This document shows, piece by piece, positions 25,960-35,253 of a stretch of 64,000 bases of DNA. Numbering within the stretch: the stretch's first letter is position 1; every line of letters starts with the position of its first letter. The notes beneath the pieces were generated by a model. It was not told the DNA's origin. It saw only the letters and a list, made by a program, of their open reading frames with translations, and searched no databases. Location of the stretch: contig NZ_BPQU01000008.1 of NCBI RefSeq assembly GCF_022179445.1, positions 116,452 through 180,451 on the forward strand, in the 5' to 3' direction. The position numbers were made by a program, and so were the translations under genes. The DNA comes from Methylobacterium mesophilicum. Lineage in GTDB: Bacteria > Pseudomonadota > Alphaproteobacteria > Rhizobiales > Beijerinckiaceae.

Positions 25960-26115
25960 CGCGAGACACCCTTAAATAGGCCGAGCCGCATCTTTTTCCG
26001 ACCAAAAAATATATTAGTCAATCGAAAAAAAATATGTCAATTTAGTCGACGTCAACCCGCCACTCATATTGGAGGGGGCTCTTGGCCACTAGATAAAGGC
26101 CTGGGAGCTGGTGGA
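25960..26115. promoter_or_regulatory. divergent AT-rich promoter region
   Basis: A 156-bp stretch, markedly AT-rich between 25990 and 26045, separates the hydratase operon from the GntR gene. It repeats TTAGTC at 26014 and 26042 (TATTAGTCAAT and TTTAGTCGAC), which could be half-sites for the GntR regulator. The operator assignment is tentative. Confidence 0.45.
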
Positions 26116-26793
26116 TTGAGGACGACGGTGGCGGTGCAGAAGCTCAATCGGACGGGCGAAATCGCGAGCTGGATACGGAGCGAGATCGATTCCGGAGCGC
26201 TGGCTCCTGGCATGAGGCTCGAGGAGCGCCAGCTCTCTGAAATGTTCCAGGTTTCGAAGACGCCTGTGCGCGAGGCGTTGATCCAACTCGCCTCGCGCGG
26301 CCTCGTCGATCTCAGACAGCGGCGCGGCGCCACTGTGGCGATTATGAGCGCCGAACAGGTCGTCGCCATGTTCGAGGTCATGACCGAGCTCGAGTGCATG
26401 GCCGCAAGGCTCGCGGCTACCCGGATGCCTCTGGAGCAACGGCAACAGCTCATGACAATCCATGCGCGTAGCGAGACTTTTCTGGACCATCAGCAGGATT
26501 ACGATGTCATCAATACCGAACTGCATGAACTAATCTATCGCGGCGCATGCAACGCTTACTTGGAAGGCAGCATAAAAGACGCCCGGGCGAGATTGCGGGT
26601 TTACCGCCGCTACCCGTTCCAGAAGCCTGGGCGGATTAAGCAATCCTACCGCGATCACGACGCGATCGTGACCGCCATCGTGAACGGTAACACCGAGGCC
26701 GCGAGCCTCTCGATGCACGACCATCTTACCACCGGCGGGCGCGTCTTCGCGGACTTGGTTGCCCAGATGCGCAGCGCGAACGGATCTACCTGA
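26116..26793 (+). CDS. GntR-family regulator, FCD type
   Basis: A 225-residue regulator starting at TTG 26116 (GTG 26128 is an alternative). The N-terminal winged helix shows the GntR hallmark RLEERQLSEMFQVSKTPVRE followed by LASRGLVDLRQRRGATV; the C-terminal helical FCD domain carries the metal-ligand type residues D in EVMTELECMAARLAA through the His pairs in ELHELIYRG and SYRDHDAIV. FCD regulators bind carboxylic acids and repress catabolic genes. Located between, and likely controlling, the hydratase operon and the aldehyde dehydrogenase operon. Confidence 0.9.
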   Translation: MRTTVAVQKLNRTGEIASWIRSEIDSGALAPGMRLEERQLSEMFQVSKTPVREALIQLASRGLVDLRQRRGATVAIMSAEQVVAMFEVMTELECMAARLAATRMPLEQRQQLMTIHARSETFLDHQQDYDVINTELHELIYRGACNAYLEGSIKDARARLRVYRRYPFQKPGRIKQSYRDHDAIVTAIVNGNTEAASLSMHDHLTTGGRVFADLVAQMRSANGST

Positions 26794-26872
26794 CGCCACG
26801 GTTCCACCACCCACCGAGCAACCCTCAGACGAGACGCCTATGATCTCGTCGAGACCATCACGGGAGACAACG

Positions 26873-28360
26873 ATGCGGGAGAGCGCCGATACCGCGGGGC
26901 AGGAGGGCCTCCGCCGCCAGCCGATGCTGATCGGAGGCGAGTGGGTCTGGGCCGCCTCGGGCGAGACTATCACCGTCGAGAACCCATCGCGCCGCGTGCC
27001 GATCGCCGAGGTCCCGCGGGGCGGTGCGGCCGATGTCGACAAGGCCGTCGAGGCGGCCCTAGCGGCCTTTGCGTCTTGGCGAAAGCTCCCGCCCCGCGAA
27101 CGCGGCCGCCTGATGATGCGGATCGCAGACGACATGGAGGCTCGGCACGAGGAGCTCGCCCGCGCCATCGCCGAGGAGACCGGCAACGCCCTGCGCACCC
27201 AGGCCCGTCCCGAGGTCCGCACCGCCATCGAGATGTTCCGCTACTTCGGCGGCGTCGCGAGCGAGACGAAGGGCGAGACGCTTCCCCTAGCGCACGACGT
27301 GCTAAGCTACACCCAGCGCGAACCGCTAGGTGTCGTGGCTGCGGTAATCCCCTGGAACGCGCCCTTCGTGCTGGCGAGCGTGAAGATCGCGCCGGGCCTC
27401 TGTAGCGGCAACACCATCGTGATGAAGACCGCCGAGGATGCACCGCTGGCGGTCCTGATGCTGGCGGAGATCTGCCAGGCGCACCTGCCGCCCGGCGTCC
27501 TGAACATGCTCGCCGGCACGGGGCCAGAATGCGGGTCGCCGCTGCTTCACCATCCCCACGTGGCCAAACTGTCGTTCACGGGCTCGACCGGGGTCGGCAA
27601 GCTCGTGATGGAGGCGGCGGCCAAGCGCATACTGCCGGTTTCGCTGGAACTCGGCGGCAAAAGCCCGTCGATCGTGTACCCGGACGCCGACGAGGATTGG
27701 GTCGTCGAGGGAATCGTCGCCGCGATGCGCTTCACGCGCCAGAGCCAGTCCTGCACTGCCGGGTCACGCCTGTTCCTCCACCGCTCCATCTACGACGGCT
27801 TTTTGGAGAAACTCGTCGCCAAGGCCGCTCAGCTAAAGATTGGGGATGCGCTGGACGAGGCGAGCGACGTAGGCGCCATCATCAACGAGCGCCAGTTCCG
27901 GAAAATCTGCGGCTATGTCGAAGACGGCCAGCGCCAAGCTGGCTCGCGCCTCGTTATGGGTGGCCTACCCGACACGGACGGTCCCTTGAGTCGGGGCTAT
28001 TTCATGCGGCCGACGGCCTTTGCCCAGGCTGACAACGATTGGCGCCTCGCCCGGGAGGAGATCTTCGGGCCCGTCCTCGTCGCGATCCCCTGGGACGACG
28101 AGGACGAGGTCATCCGCATGGCCAACGACAGTCACTACGGGCTCGCCGCCTATATTTGGACGCACGACCTCGGACGCGCGCTGCGCGCCGCCCGCGACGT
28201 CGAGGCCGGTTGGGTGCAGATCAACCAGGGCGGTGGCCAGCTTCCTGGTCACTCTTACGGCGGCTACAAGCAAAGCGGGCTTGGCCGTGAATTCTCGTTG
28301 TCGGGGATGCTCGACAGCTTCACGCAGACGAAGAACATCACCGTCAACCTGACGCGATAG
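26873..28360 (+). CDS. NAD(P)-dependent aldehyde dehydrogenase
   Basis: A 495-residue enzyme from ATG 26873, preceded by GGGAGACAAC. It contains the substrate-cofactor motif AVIPWNAPFVLASVKIAP, the glycine motif FTGSTGVGK, the catalytic glutamate in LELGGKSPSIVYPDAD, the catalytic cysteine in SQSCTAGSR and the terminal GGYKQSGLGRE. It oxidises an aldehyde to an acid, most likely the semialdehyde or aromatic aldehyde made by the neighbouring pathway. Cytoplasmic. Followed 17 bases later by the YciI-like gene, so the pair is an operon. Confidence 0.92.
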   Translation: MRESADTAGQEGLRRQPMLIGGEWVWAASGETITVENPSRRVPIAEVPRGGAADVDKAVEAALAAFASWRKLPPRERGRLMMRIADDMEARHEELARAIAEETGNALRTQARPEVRTAIEMFRYFGGVASETKGETLPLAHDVLSYTQREPLGVVAAVIPWNAPFVLASVKIAPGLCSGNTIVMKTAEDAPLAVLMLAEICQAHLPPGVLNMLAGTGPECGSPLLHHPHVAKLSFTGSTGVGKLVMEAAAKRILPVSLELGGKSPSIVYPDADEDWVVEGIVAAMRFTRQSQSCTAGSRLFLHRSIYDGFLEKLVAKAAQLKIGDALDEASDVGAIINERQFRKICGYVEDGQRQAGSRLVMGGLPDTDGPLSRGYFMRPTAFAQADNDWRLAREEIFGPVLVAIPWDDEDEVIRMANDSHYGLAAYIWTHDLGRALRAARDVEAGWVQINQGGGQLPGHSYGGYKQSGLGREFSLSGMLDSFTQTKNITVNLTR

Positions 28361-28377
28361 CTCCGAGGGAGAACGCG

Positions 28378-28665
28378 ATGTTCATCGTCAACCTGATTTA
28401 CGAGAAGACCTTGGCCGAGATTGAGGCCGCGACACAGGTGCACCGGGATTATATTGAAACTTTCTACCAGAAAGGCATCTTCCTCGCTTCCGGCCCCAAG
28501 GTCCCACGCGACGGCGGCGTTATCATTGTCAATGGCAAGGTCTCAAGACCGGAACTAGAGCAGATATTGGATGGCGACCCGTTCCGGCAAAAGCAGCTTG
28601 TTCGCTTTGAGATCACTGAATTTACGCCGGTGAAGCACAGCCCAGCGCTTATAGGCCTGATCTGA
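28378..28665 (+). CDS. YciI-like protein
   Basis: A 95-residue protein with GAGGGAGAAC before its ATG. The start MFIVNLIYEKTLAEIEAATQ and the central HRDYIETFYQKGIFLASGPK fit the YCII fold, with the conserved His in the first helix and the serine-glycine turn SGPK. Some members act as dehydrochlorinases or muconolactone-type isomerases in degradative operons. Here it follows an aldehyde dehydrogenase gene; its reaction is unknown. Confidence 0.8.
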   Translation: MFIVNLIYEKTLAEIEAATQVHRDYIETFYQKGIFLASGPKVPRDGGVIIVNGKVSRPELEQILDGDPFRQKQLVRFEITEFTPVKHSPALIGLI

Positions 28666-28718
28666 GTGTAACTTTTAACAATACTTCGCCTGCGTAGGCC
28701 GGACACGGAGATCATACC

Positions 28719-29006
28719 TTGCATGTCGTCTTGGCGGATAACTATGCAGTGGCGACGGTCGACCATCCGATTGAGAAGGACGTAGAAACCTTCAACACGG
28801 CCGAGGAAGCCATAGCAGTGGCGCGGGATTGAATCGAGCGGAGCCTTAAGGGTTTGGCCGCAGCGCGCTATGGCGAAGCTGCGAATCTGCTAAATCGGTT
28901 GCGCTGCTTGGGCCATGCCGCCTTCGTCATTGGCGACGATGCCCAAGGCACATTCGACCGATCAGCCTTTGCAGAAGTGATTTCTAATGCACACTGTTTA
29001 CTGTAA
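28719..29006 (+). pseudogene. small hypothetical gene with a nonsense codon
   Basis: One frame from TTG 28719 to TAA 29004-29006 reads as protein on both sides of a TGA at 28830-28832: ADNYAVATVDHPIEKDVETF before and SLKGLAAARYGEAANLLNRL, HAAFVIGDDAQGTFDRSAF after. A single CGA to TGA change in an Arg codon explains it. About 95 codons in all. It is not proposed as a selenoprotein because no good stem-loop follows the TGA and it has no clear start. Confidence 0.45.
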
Positions 29007-29399
29007 AATCAATATTAACGGGCGGTACTTGACTTAGTTTCTTGTTGGTCGCGTAGATTGATACTGCATGGGATGACGCATTTGTGTTCGGAATATTTGC
29101 GCGAGAGAGCCATCGTCCGCTTTTGCGGCAGATCCCTCTCGAAGCGGACGAGCTGCATTCGGCCAGACTACGCCATGCCCGATCGACAACGGGGGCAAAA
29201 CCGGACATTCAGTTTAGCGCCCACCACCCCATTCAGCCGTGCCTGTCAGCATCTCGCAAGCGGACACGCTGTTTACGGGTGGTTCTGGGTTGAATAGCGC
29301 TACAAGATAACCTTCGCTGCTTGCGCGAAGCAACCGTGGGTCTTTCAGCGAAATCTGCCTAAGACCCACGGCACCGGCTACAGATCCACGAACAAGCGT
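29007..29399. other. intergenic region
   Basis: No supported gene. The first 60 bases are AT-rich. Frames of 60-80 codons here overlap on the same strand and have no recognisable motifs. Confidence 0.4.
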
Positions 29400-30704
29400 T
29401 TAACGGTCACCCAGCGATGCTGGGATTATCCGGATCAGCGCCGCGCCTGCCAGCATGCAGGCAGACACTGCGTAGAGCCCAATTGCTGGGTTACCAGTGA
29501 GCACGTTCAGGCCCCCCACCATGTAGGGGGAGACAAACCCGGCCAGATTACCGATGCAGTTGATCGTGGCGATGCCGGCCGCCGCCGAAGTGCCCGCGAG
29601 GAAGGCGCAGGGCACGCCCCAGAATAGCGACAGAGCCGAGAGCATCCCCGCCGTGCCGACGCATAGCCAGACCACCGCAGCGACTGGGTTCTGTCCGACA
29701 TAGCCGGCCAGCGCCAACCCAACGGCACCAACTGCCAGCATAACCGCGAAGTGGGCCCGGCGTCGGCGTGTGCGGTCAGCGCTGATGCCGGTGAGGATGA
29801 TAGTCGGCACTGCGACGAGGTAGGGGATCGCCGAGAGCCAACCGATTGTCACGACGTCTTTGATGCCAGAATTTTTTACAATTGAAGGCAGCCAAAAGCT
29901 GATCCCATAGAGGCCAATGATGGTCATGAAGTAGACGCCGCTGAGCTTCCAAATCCGCGCATCTCGCAGAAAAGCTCTGGAGGATGCATGCACGACCTTG
30001 TCGCCGTCCTCCCGGTGAATTTCAGCGCTTACTTCCGCCTTTTCGGCCTCAGTAAGCCAAGGCGCCTGCTCGGGCTTGTCAACCATCAGGAACAACACTG
30101 CAATGCCAGCGAGCAGAGAGGGGGCCGCTTCCAGCAGGAACAGCCACTGCCACGCCTTCATCACGTCCGAGCCATCGAAATGCTGCAAGATCAGACCTGA
30201 CACAGGTCCGCCGATGACGCCCGCCAGTGGGATCGCGATGTAATAGAAGCCTAGCGCGAAGCCTCGCTTTTTTGCCGGAAACCAGTAAGTTAAATAGAGC
30301 ATGATGCCGGGTGAAAAGCCTGCTTCGGCAAGGCCCAGAAAGAACCGCGCCACGTAGAATTGCAACGGCGTCGCCACGAGCAGCGTCAGGGCCGAAATGA
30401 TCGCCCAGGTGATCATGATCCGGGCGATCCAGACCCGGGCCCCGAGCTTGTGGAGCGCCAAATTGCTCGGGACTTCGAACAAAAAATATCCGATGAAGAA
30501 AATTCCGGCACCGAAACCGTAAACGGCATCGCTGAAGCCAAGGTCGGACATCATCTGAAGCTTGGCGAACCCGACATTCACCCGGTCAAGATATGCGCAT
30601 AGGTAGCAGACGACGATGAAGGGCATGATCCGCCACGTAATTTTGCGGTAGACATTCGTCTCCGCCACGCGCGCATTCAGGCCGAGGCTGGCTGCGTGAT
30701 CCAT
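29400..30704 (-). CDS. MFS transporter, anion:cation symporter type
   Basis: A 434-residue carrier with GGAGGAAACG before ATG 30704. Twelve hydrophobic segments are visible, beginning ITWRIMPFIVVCYLCAYLDR. The loop 2-3 and helix motifs (VNVGFAKLQMMSDLGFS; GYFLFEVPSNLALHKLGARV; RFFLGLAEAGFSPGIMLYLT) are typical of the ACS family, which imports organic anions such as tartrate, glucarate, phthalate or 4-hydroxyphenylacetate with protons. It is the second gene after the SAF-domain dehydrogenase, 124 bp downstream, so it probably imports the substrate of that enzyme. Confidence 0.92.
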   Translation of the reverse strand: MDHAASLGLNARVAETNVYRKITWRIMPFIVVCYLCAYLDRVNVGFAKLQMMSDLGFSDAVYGFGAGIFFIGYFLFEVPSNLALHKLGARVWIARIMITWAIISALTLLVATPLQFYVARFFLGLAEAGFSPGIMLYLTYWFPAKKRGFALGFYYIAIPLAGVIGGPVSGLILQHFDGSDVMKAWQWLFLLEAAPSLLAGIAVLFLMVDKPEQAPWLTEAEKAEVSAEIHREDGDKVVHASSRAFLRDARIWKLSGVYFMTIIGLYGISFWLPSIVKNSGIKDVVTIGWLSAIPYLVAVPTIILTGISADRTRRRRAHFAVMLAVGAVGLALAGYVGQNPVAAVVWLCVGTAGMLSALSLFWGVPCAFLAGTSAAAGIATINCIGNLAGFVSPYMVGGLNVLTGNPAIGLYAVSACMLAGAALIRIIPASLGDR

Positions 30705-30828
30705 CGTTTCCTCCGATCGGCCCATTTGCGGGCTCTGTCGCGGTGAACCAGCTCCGCCTCGCAGGCGGGGCCAGCGCTTGATAAGAAGATGACCGGCACC
30801 CGATTGCCTCGGCGTGACGCAGGCTCGT

Positions 30829-32205
30829 TCAGGCGACCTTCTGTGCTGCCTCGGCGAGACCCAGCTCTTGCCTGAACAGGGTCTCCATCTCGCGCCGAAC
30901 GCGAATCGCCTCTTGGTTCGCGTCGTACGCGACGTCGCTCCAGCGCACGGCCCGCCCGACGGGGACGTCGTTCTTCAGGACCATGTTGTGGGCGAGCCCG
31001 ATCGGCAGTGCATCCTGCGCCAGGGCATCGGATGTCGGCATCAGCTTGCCGTAGACCGTGAAGCCGCCCTCGCCGTCGAGGCGCTCACCGGCCTTCAGGG
31101 CGCGCTTGGCAGTGGCCGCCACGTCGCCGCGCCACTCGCCGGTAGCGCCTGTGGCCTCGCCGCGGACCGCGATGGAGGCCACCGAGATCCCCAATTCTAG
31201 GCCGATCAGGTGGTAGGGCTTGTAGGTAGCAGCAAAGCGGCCGCTGTCGTCGGTCTTGAGGCCGTACTGGGAGAAGCATTCCTGCACGTAGCGGCTCGGC
31301 GCCTCGAACACCGCGTAAACGCCCCAGCGCAGGTCGCGGAACACCGGCCGGCCGTCCCGCTCCAACGACGACACCACCTCGACGGTGCCGCGATCAGCCA
31401 AGATGCCACCGTCGGCTACGGGACGCAGCACGCTCGGCAGATCGTCGACGCCGCAGGACGGGAAGGCGAGACCGTCGCGCGGGGGCGTCAGCCCACAGGC
31501 ATTGGCCACCGCGGCCATCTCCAGGGCGGATTTGGTGCCGTCCAGGAAGGAGTTGAACATCTGCGCGTTGAAGTCGCCGCCCGCGACCTGCTCGGCGCTG
31601 AAGCCGTAATGCCCCCAGACCGTTTCAGGTGTGGAGGCGTGGTAGGCCGGCAGATATTTAGTGCCCTTGCCGGCGCAGATCACCTCTAACCCAATGGTGC
31701 GTGCCCAGTCGACGAGTTCCGCGATGAGCGCCGGCTGGTCGCCGGAGGCCATGGAATAGATCACCCCGGCCTCGGCGGCGCGGCGGGCGAGCAGCGGTCC
31801 GGCCAGCACGTCGGCCTCGACGTTGACCATGACGATATGCTTGCGGTGTTTGCAAGCCTGGAGGGCGTGGTGGATGCCAGCGGCTGGGCTGCCGGTCGCG
31901 TCGATCACGATGTCCACGAACGGGCTCGCAATCATCGCGTCAGCGTCGTCCGTGATGAAGGTGGTGCCGGCCTTCGCCGCCTCCTCCATTCCGCGCGCCT
32001 TGGCACGAGCGTCATCCCAGCCGACTCGCTGCAACGACTGGCGCGCCCGGTCCGGCGACAGATCGGCTATGGCGATCAGGTGTATCCCAGGCGTGCGAGG
32101 CGCCTGTGACAGGTACATGGAACCGAACTTTCCGGCGCCGATCAGGCCGACCCGGACGGGCCGACCCTCGCTCGCGCGAAGCTGGAGCTTGGAAAACATG
32201 GACAT
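30829..32205 (-). CDS. homoserine dehydrogenase-like oxidoreductase with SAF domain
   Basis: A 458-residue NAD(P)-binding protein with AGGGAGAT before ATG 32205. The Rossmann motif is VGLIGAGKFGSMYLSQ near residues 19-34; the middle has VIDATGSPAAGIHHALQACK and GDQPALIAELVDWA; the C-terminal part beginning AKRALKAGERLDGEGGFTVY is a SAF domain as in sialic acid synthase. This domain order matches the COG4091 group, once annotated as homoserine dehydrogenase and now linked in some members to branched or four-carbon sugar acid oxidation. The neighbouring organic anion carrier supports a catabolic role over amino acid synthesis. Substrate unknown. Confidence 0.82.
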   Translation of the reverse strand: MSMFSKLQLRASEGRPVRVGLIGAGKFGSMYLSQAPRTPGIHLIAIADLSPDRARQSLQRVGWDDARAKARGMEEAAKAGTTFITDDADAMIASPFVDIVIDATGSPAAGIHHALQACKHRKHIVMVNVEADVLAGPLLARRAAEAGVIYSMASGDQPALIAELVDWARTIGLEVICAGKGTKYLPAYHASTPETVWGHYGFSAEQVAGGDFNAQMFNSFLDGTKSALEMAAVANACGLTPPRDGLAFPSCGVDDLPSVLRPVADGGILADRGTVEVVSSLERDGRPVFRDLRWGVYAVFEAPSRYVQECFSQYGLKTDDSGRFAATYKPYHLIGLELGISVASIAVRGEATGATGEWRGDVAATAKRALKAGERLDGEGGFTVYGKLMPTSDALAQDALPIGLAHNMVLKNDVPVGRAVRWSDVAYDANQEAIRVRREMETLFRQELGLAEAAQKVA

Positions 32206-32379
32206 GTGGCGATCTCCCTGGGCGGTCTGTTTTTCGGCCCGGATCTAAAGCCCGGCCCTCTCCGCCGCGTTTGCACTTTGTCGCGAGATAGGAATTATCA
32301 TTCGATTCTGCGCACGCCCATGCGAAGGATTGCAAAGGCGGCTTGCACAAATCCCCATGCCTAGGACCGGCGGCGCCCC

Positions 32380-33285
32380 ATGGCCGATTTCGACTGGAAT
32401 GACCTCCGCGCCTTCCTGGCCATCGCCCGAGTGGGACGGTTGACGATTGCGGCCCAGCGCATGGGCATCGACCACTCCACCTTGAGCCGCCGCTTGTCTG
32501 CTCTGGAAGGGGCTCTCGGCACACGCCTGTTCGACCGTCGCCCGTTCGGCTTCACCCTGACCAATGACGGCGAGCGCCTGCTTGCGGATGCGGAGCGGAT
32601 GGAGAGCGTGGCGATCACGCTGCGCGCGCACCTAGACGCGGATGCGCATCAGGTCAGTGGCACCGTGCGGCTCGGAACGCCCGAGGCGTTCGGGACCTAC
32701 TTCCTGGCCCCACGCCTCGCCGAGTTCTGCACGGCCCAGCCGACGCTCGAAGTCGAGTTGGTGGCCAACCCGCGCAGCTTCAGCTTGTCGAAGCGGGAGG
32801 CCGACCTCGCCATCGGCATGACCCGACCGGAGACCGGTCGGCTCTTCGCCCGTAAGCTCGTGGACTACGCCCTTGGTGTGTACGCAGCGCGCGGCTACGT
32901 GGAGTCCGCGGACGCGATCCTGTCGGTGGACGACCTGCCCGGCCATCGCTGGATCGGCTACGTCGAGGATCTGCTCTGGACAAGCGAACTCAACTACCTC
33001 CCGCAGGTCTCGCCGGCGATCCACCCGCAGGCGCGGATTTCGAACATCATCACCCAGCTGGAGGCGGTGCGTGGCGGTGGCGGCCTCGCTATTCTGCCGT
33101 ACTTCCTGGCCCGCACCTGCCCGGACCTCGTACCCGTTCTGCCCGAGGTTGTACGCATTGTCAGGGCCTACTGGCTCATCGCCCACGAGGACACCCGCGA
33201 CCTGCCGCGGGTCCGACTAGTCTCTGACTTCCTGACCAGGCAGGCCGAGACGGCCGGCGAAGCCTTCTGGCTGACGCCGCCGTGA
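32380..33285 (+). CDS. LysR-family regulator
   Basis: A 301-residue regulator. The N-terminal helix-turn-helix is LTIAAQRMGIDHSTLSRRLS inside DLRAFLAIARVGR...LEGALGTRLFDRRP; the C-terminal substrate-binding fold begins GTVRLGTPEAFGTYFLAPRL. It is divergent from the dehydrogenase-transporter operon with 174 bp between the starts, the classic arrangement for a LysR protein controlling its neighbours in response to a pathway substrate. Confidence 0.92.
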   Translation: MADFDWNDLRAFLAIARVGRLTIAAQRMGIDHSTLSRRLSALEGALGTRLFDRRPFGFTLTNDGERLLADAERMESVAITLRAHLDADAHQVSGTVRLGTPEAFGTYFLAPRLAEFCTAQPTLEVELVANPRSFSLSKREADLAIGMTRPETGRLFARKLVDYALGVYAARGYVESADAILSVDDLPGHRWIGYVEDLLWTSELNYLPQVSPAIHPQARISNIITQLEAVRGGGGLAILPYFLARTCPDLVPVLPEVVRIVRAYWLIAHEDTRDLPRVRLVSDFLTRQAETAGEAFWLTPP

Positions 33286-33639
33286 CACCTGATCCGCCCA
33301 GGCATCAGGCCGCGGTCCAGCCCGGCCCGACTTTCCTCTTCCACGTCCAGGAACCAGCGGAGGAAAGCCTGGATCGTTTCCAGCGCTCCGTCCCACTCGC
33401 AATAGCCGATGAAGTGAAGGTCCCGGTGCATTCTTTCGATCCGGCCGTCACCCAAGCGCACAAGGTGCCCAGCGCCAGGCTCGTCTCGGGCGAACCGCAG
33501 GTTTTCCAGCGCGGTCCCGAACCCTTGGAATGGGGCTTAACTCACGCAGCTAGCCGGTCGAAGGCCGCGCCTACCGCGCCCGTCGAGATCGGCAAGCCGG
33601 GTAAAGCAATAAATTATGGCTTTGCATTTATCGAATTTT
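33286..33639. other. gene-free stretch, possible relic
   Basis: No intact gene. On the minus strand two frames carry protein-like fragments (GLPISTGAVGAAFDRLAA near 33545-33600; CEWDGALETIQAFLRWFLD near 33342-33400) that do not join and have no start. They may be remains of a decayed gene. The right end, from 33605, is AT-rich. Confidence 0.3.
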
Positions 33640-34098
33640 TTATTCGATTCGTGCTTTAATGTAAAAATAGTTGACGTTTCCGCTTCCGTCAGGAAACGCT
33701 GTTACCTCCCTTAATCCCGCAAGTCCCAACCAGCGCATCGCGTATTGAGTTGACGAGGCTGGAGCACTATCGGTGGGAAGCCCTAGCTGACCTAAACTCG
33801 ACGGCAGGTAGGCAGCGTTCTTGGGGGTGACGGTGAACCAATCGGCAGCACCATTAATGAACATAATCTCAACCGCTTCGGCTTTGTAGACGCATTTGCG
33901 GCCGTATTTGCTCGGCTCACACCTCGATGCTTGGCCGAGCTGCTGAGCCGTTTCCGCTTCGTTAGCTCCGACGAGCGCCGGCACGGAGATGGTTTCAGCA
34001 GTCCCCATCTTTTCACGTGCCTCGGCATAGAGTGGCGCTAGGGCGCCGAACCCGAACACCAGCAGTCCCGAAACGAACTTCCTGAAGGCCATCCGCAT
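33640..34098 (-). CDS. secreted hypothetical protein
   Basis: A protein of about 152 residues with a signal peptide (MAFRKFVSGLLVFGFGALAP, cleavage near AEA). Several ATGs lie within 30 bases, so the start is uncertain. The mature part has two cysteines (SRCEPSKYGRKC) probably forming a disulfide and a beta-rich central region (AVEIMFINGAADWFTVTPKN). GC content is lower than the neighbourhood. Function unknown. Confidence 0.6.
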   Translation of the reverse strand: MRMAFRKFVSGLLVFGFGALAPLYAEAREKMGTAETISVPALVGANEAETAQQLGQASRCEPSKYGRKCVYKAEAVEIMFINGAADWFTVTPKNAAYLPSSLGQLGLPTDSAPASSTQYAMRWLGLAGLREVTAFPDGSGNVNYFYIKARIE

Positions 34099-34211
34099 CA
34101 TCCCCATCCGCAAGCGATCGGAATGCACATGAACTACGGTTCATCCGTTTCGTAAAGATGGAGAATTAGTGTTCGTGGTCAAGCTGCGCGGGAGGCTCCA
34201 CGTCTCACGGT

Positions 34212-34565
34212 ATGAGCGAGGCTCTCAAGCGGGCGATTGGACAGCGTGTTCGAGATGCGAGGCAGGAAGCTGGCCTTACCCAGGAGGATTTCGCAGCTCG
34301 CATCCACCGCACGCCCGAGAGCATATCCAAGCTCGAACGTGGCGTTACTCTGCCTGACATCACGACACTTCTGGAGATCGCGTCAGCGACAGGAAAGGCG
34401 CTCTCGACTTTCCTGGACTTACCTGAAGCGAGGCCTACGCGATCACCCACGCGACAGCGGCTCGAAGCTAAAATGGCTAGATTTCTGGCAAAGCTTCCCG
34501 ACGGTCAGCTTCGCGTAGCAGTCGACTTAATTGAAGTTCTTGCACGGCGAGCAGATTCCGACTGA
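34212..34565 (+). CDS. XRE-family DNA-binding protein
   Basis: A 117-residue regulator with an N-terminal HTH_3 domain: IGQRVRDARQEAGLTQEDFA, then ARIHRTPESISKLERGVTLP and LLEIASATGKALSTFLDL. The C-terminal 45 residues are helical and likely dimerise. Single-domain XRE proteins of this size are frequent on mobile elements, and this one borders recombinase and transposase remnants. Confidence 0.85.
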   Translation: MSEALKRAIGQRVRDARQEAGLTQEDFAARIHRTPESISKLERGVTLPDITTLLEIASATGKALSTFLDLPEARPTRSPTRQRLEAKMARFLAKLPDGQLRVAVDLIEVLARRADSD

Positions 34566-34584
34566 AGGAAATCGTTTTCATGCG

Positions 34585-34683
34585 GTTACCAGCGCCCAAG
34601 CTTGTGAGGTTGTGGCTCAATCGCCTGCGATCTCGAGGCTGATCGCGGACGGCGTGTTGCCGGCGGAGCGCTTCGCAGCCTGA
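34585..34683 (+). pseudogene. recombinase C-terminal fragment
   Basis: Thirty-two codons ending at TGA 34681-34683 read QACEVVAQSPAISRLIADGV then LPAERFAA. This resembles the HTH near the C-terminus of serine-type recombinases found with alphaproteobacterial mobile elements (SPSTISRLIADGVLPA-like). No catalytic part remains. A relic of a mobile element. Confidence 0.35.
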
Positions 34684-35253
34684 TGCCGGAGTGCACCGGC
34701 TCCGCCGGCGGCCAATACGTGATCTGAGCATTCTTATTCTAACGGCTTATACCTCTGCCACAAGTGTTCAAGAGCAGGTCTGTGGCTGCGGATCAGGGAT
34801 GGACGTAGCGACGTTGGAAGCGGTCGCTCTAAGGCCTGCTCGATACCAGGCAACTCGGTTGGCGGTGACTGCATAAACATGGCAAAATATCCTCGAAATC
34901 GCGATCACGGTCGTTCCTGATCACAATCCGCCTCAAACATTGAAGACTAGCGCCAAGTTGATCGGCAATCAAACCTGCTAAGACCTTGAGCTTTATAACG
35001 TAAGAGAGGGCGCACAGGAGGGCTGCTGCGGCAGCGGAGCACGAATTGTAGCGATCCCCGGCTCAGCGCTTTGTTGGCCGTCTGAGCCGCGCTTTCGCGG
35101 TTTATTGCTATCGGCGATCCTCATCGAGTTGCAGCGTTTCAAGCCGCGTCCCGCTTCGCCTGACAATCCGCGCCGGAGCGCGTAATGGTCGTAAGCGCTC
35201 GGAAAAGCCGATCGTTAAACCACTGGAGCGATCGACGGGGTCTGCATTCAGTT
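34684..35253. other. relic region without genes
   Basis: No supported gene. Lies between the recombinase fragment and the IS66 remnant, with lower GC content between 34880 and 35000. Probably decayed mobile DNA. Confidence 0.35.

Noticed and set aside
28830..28832. TGA as a second selenocysteine codon
   Set aside because: No convincing stem-loop follows within the SECIS range, the gene has no clear start, and CGA to TGA is the simplest explanation.
33168..33461. 97-codon minus-strand frame beside the LysR gene
   Set aside because: It overlaps the LysR 3' end, and its protein-like part does not connect to a plausible start; treated as relic.
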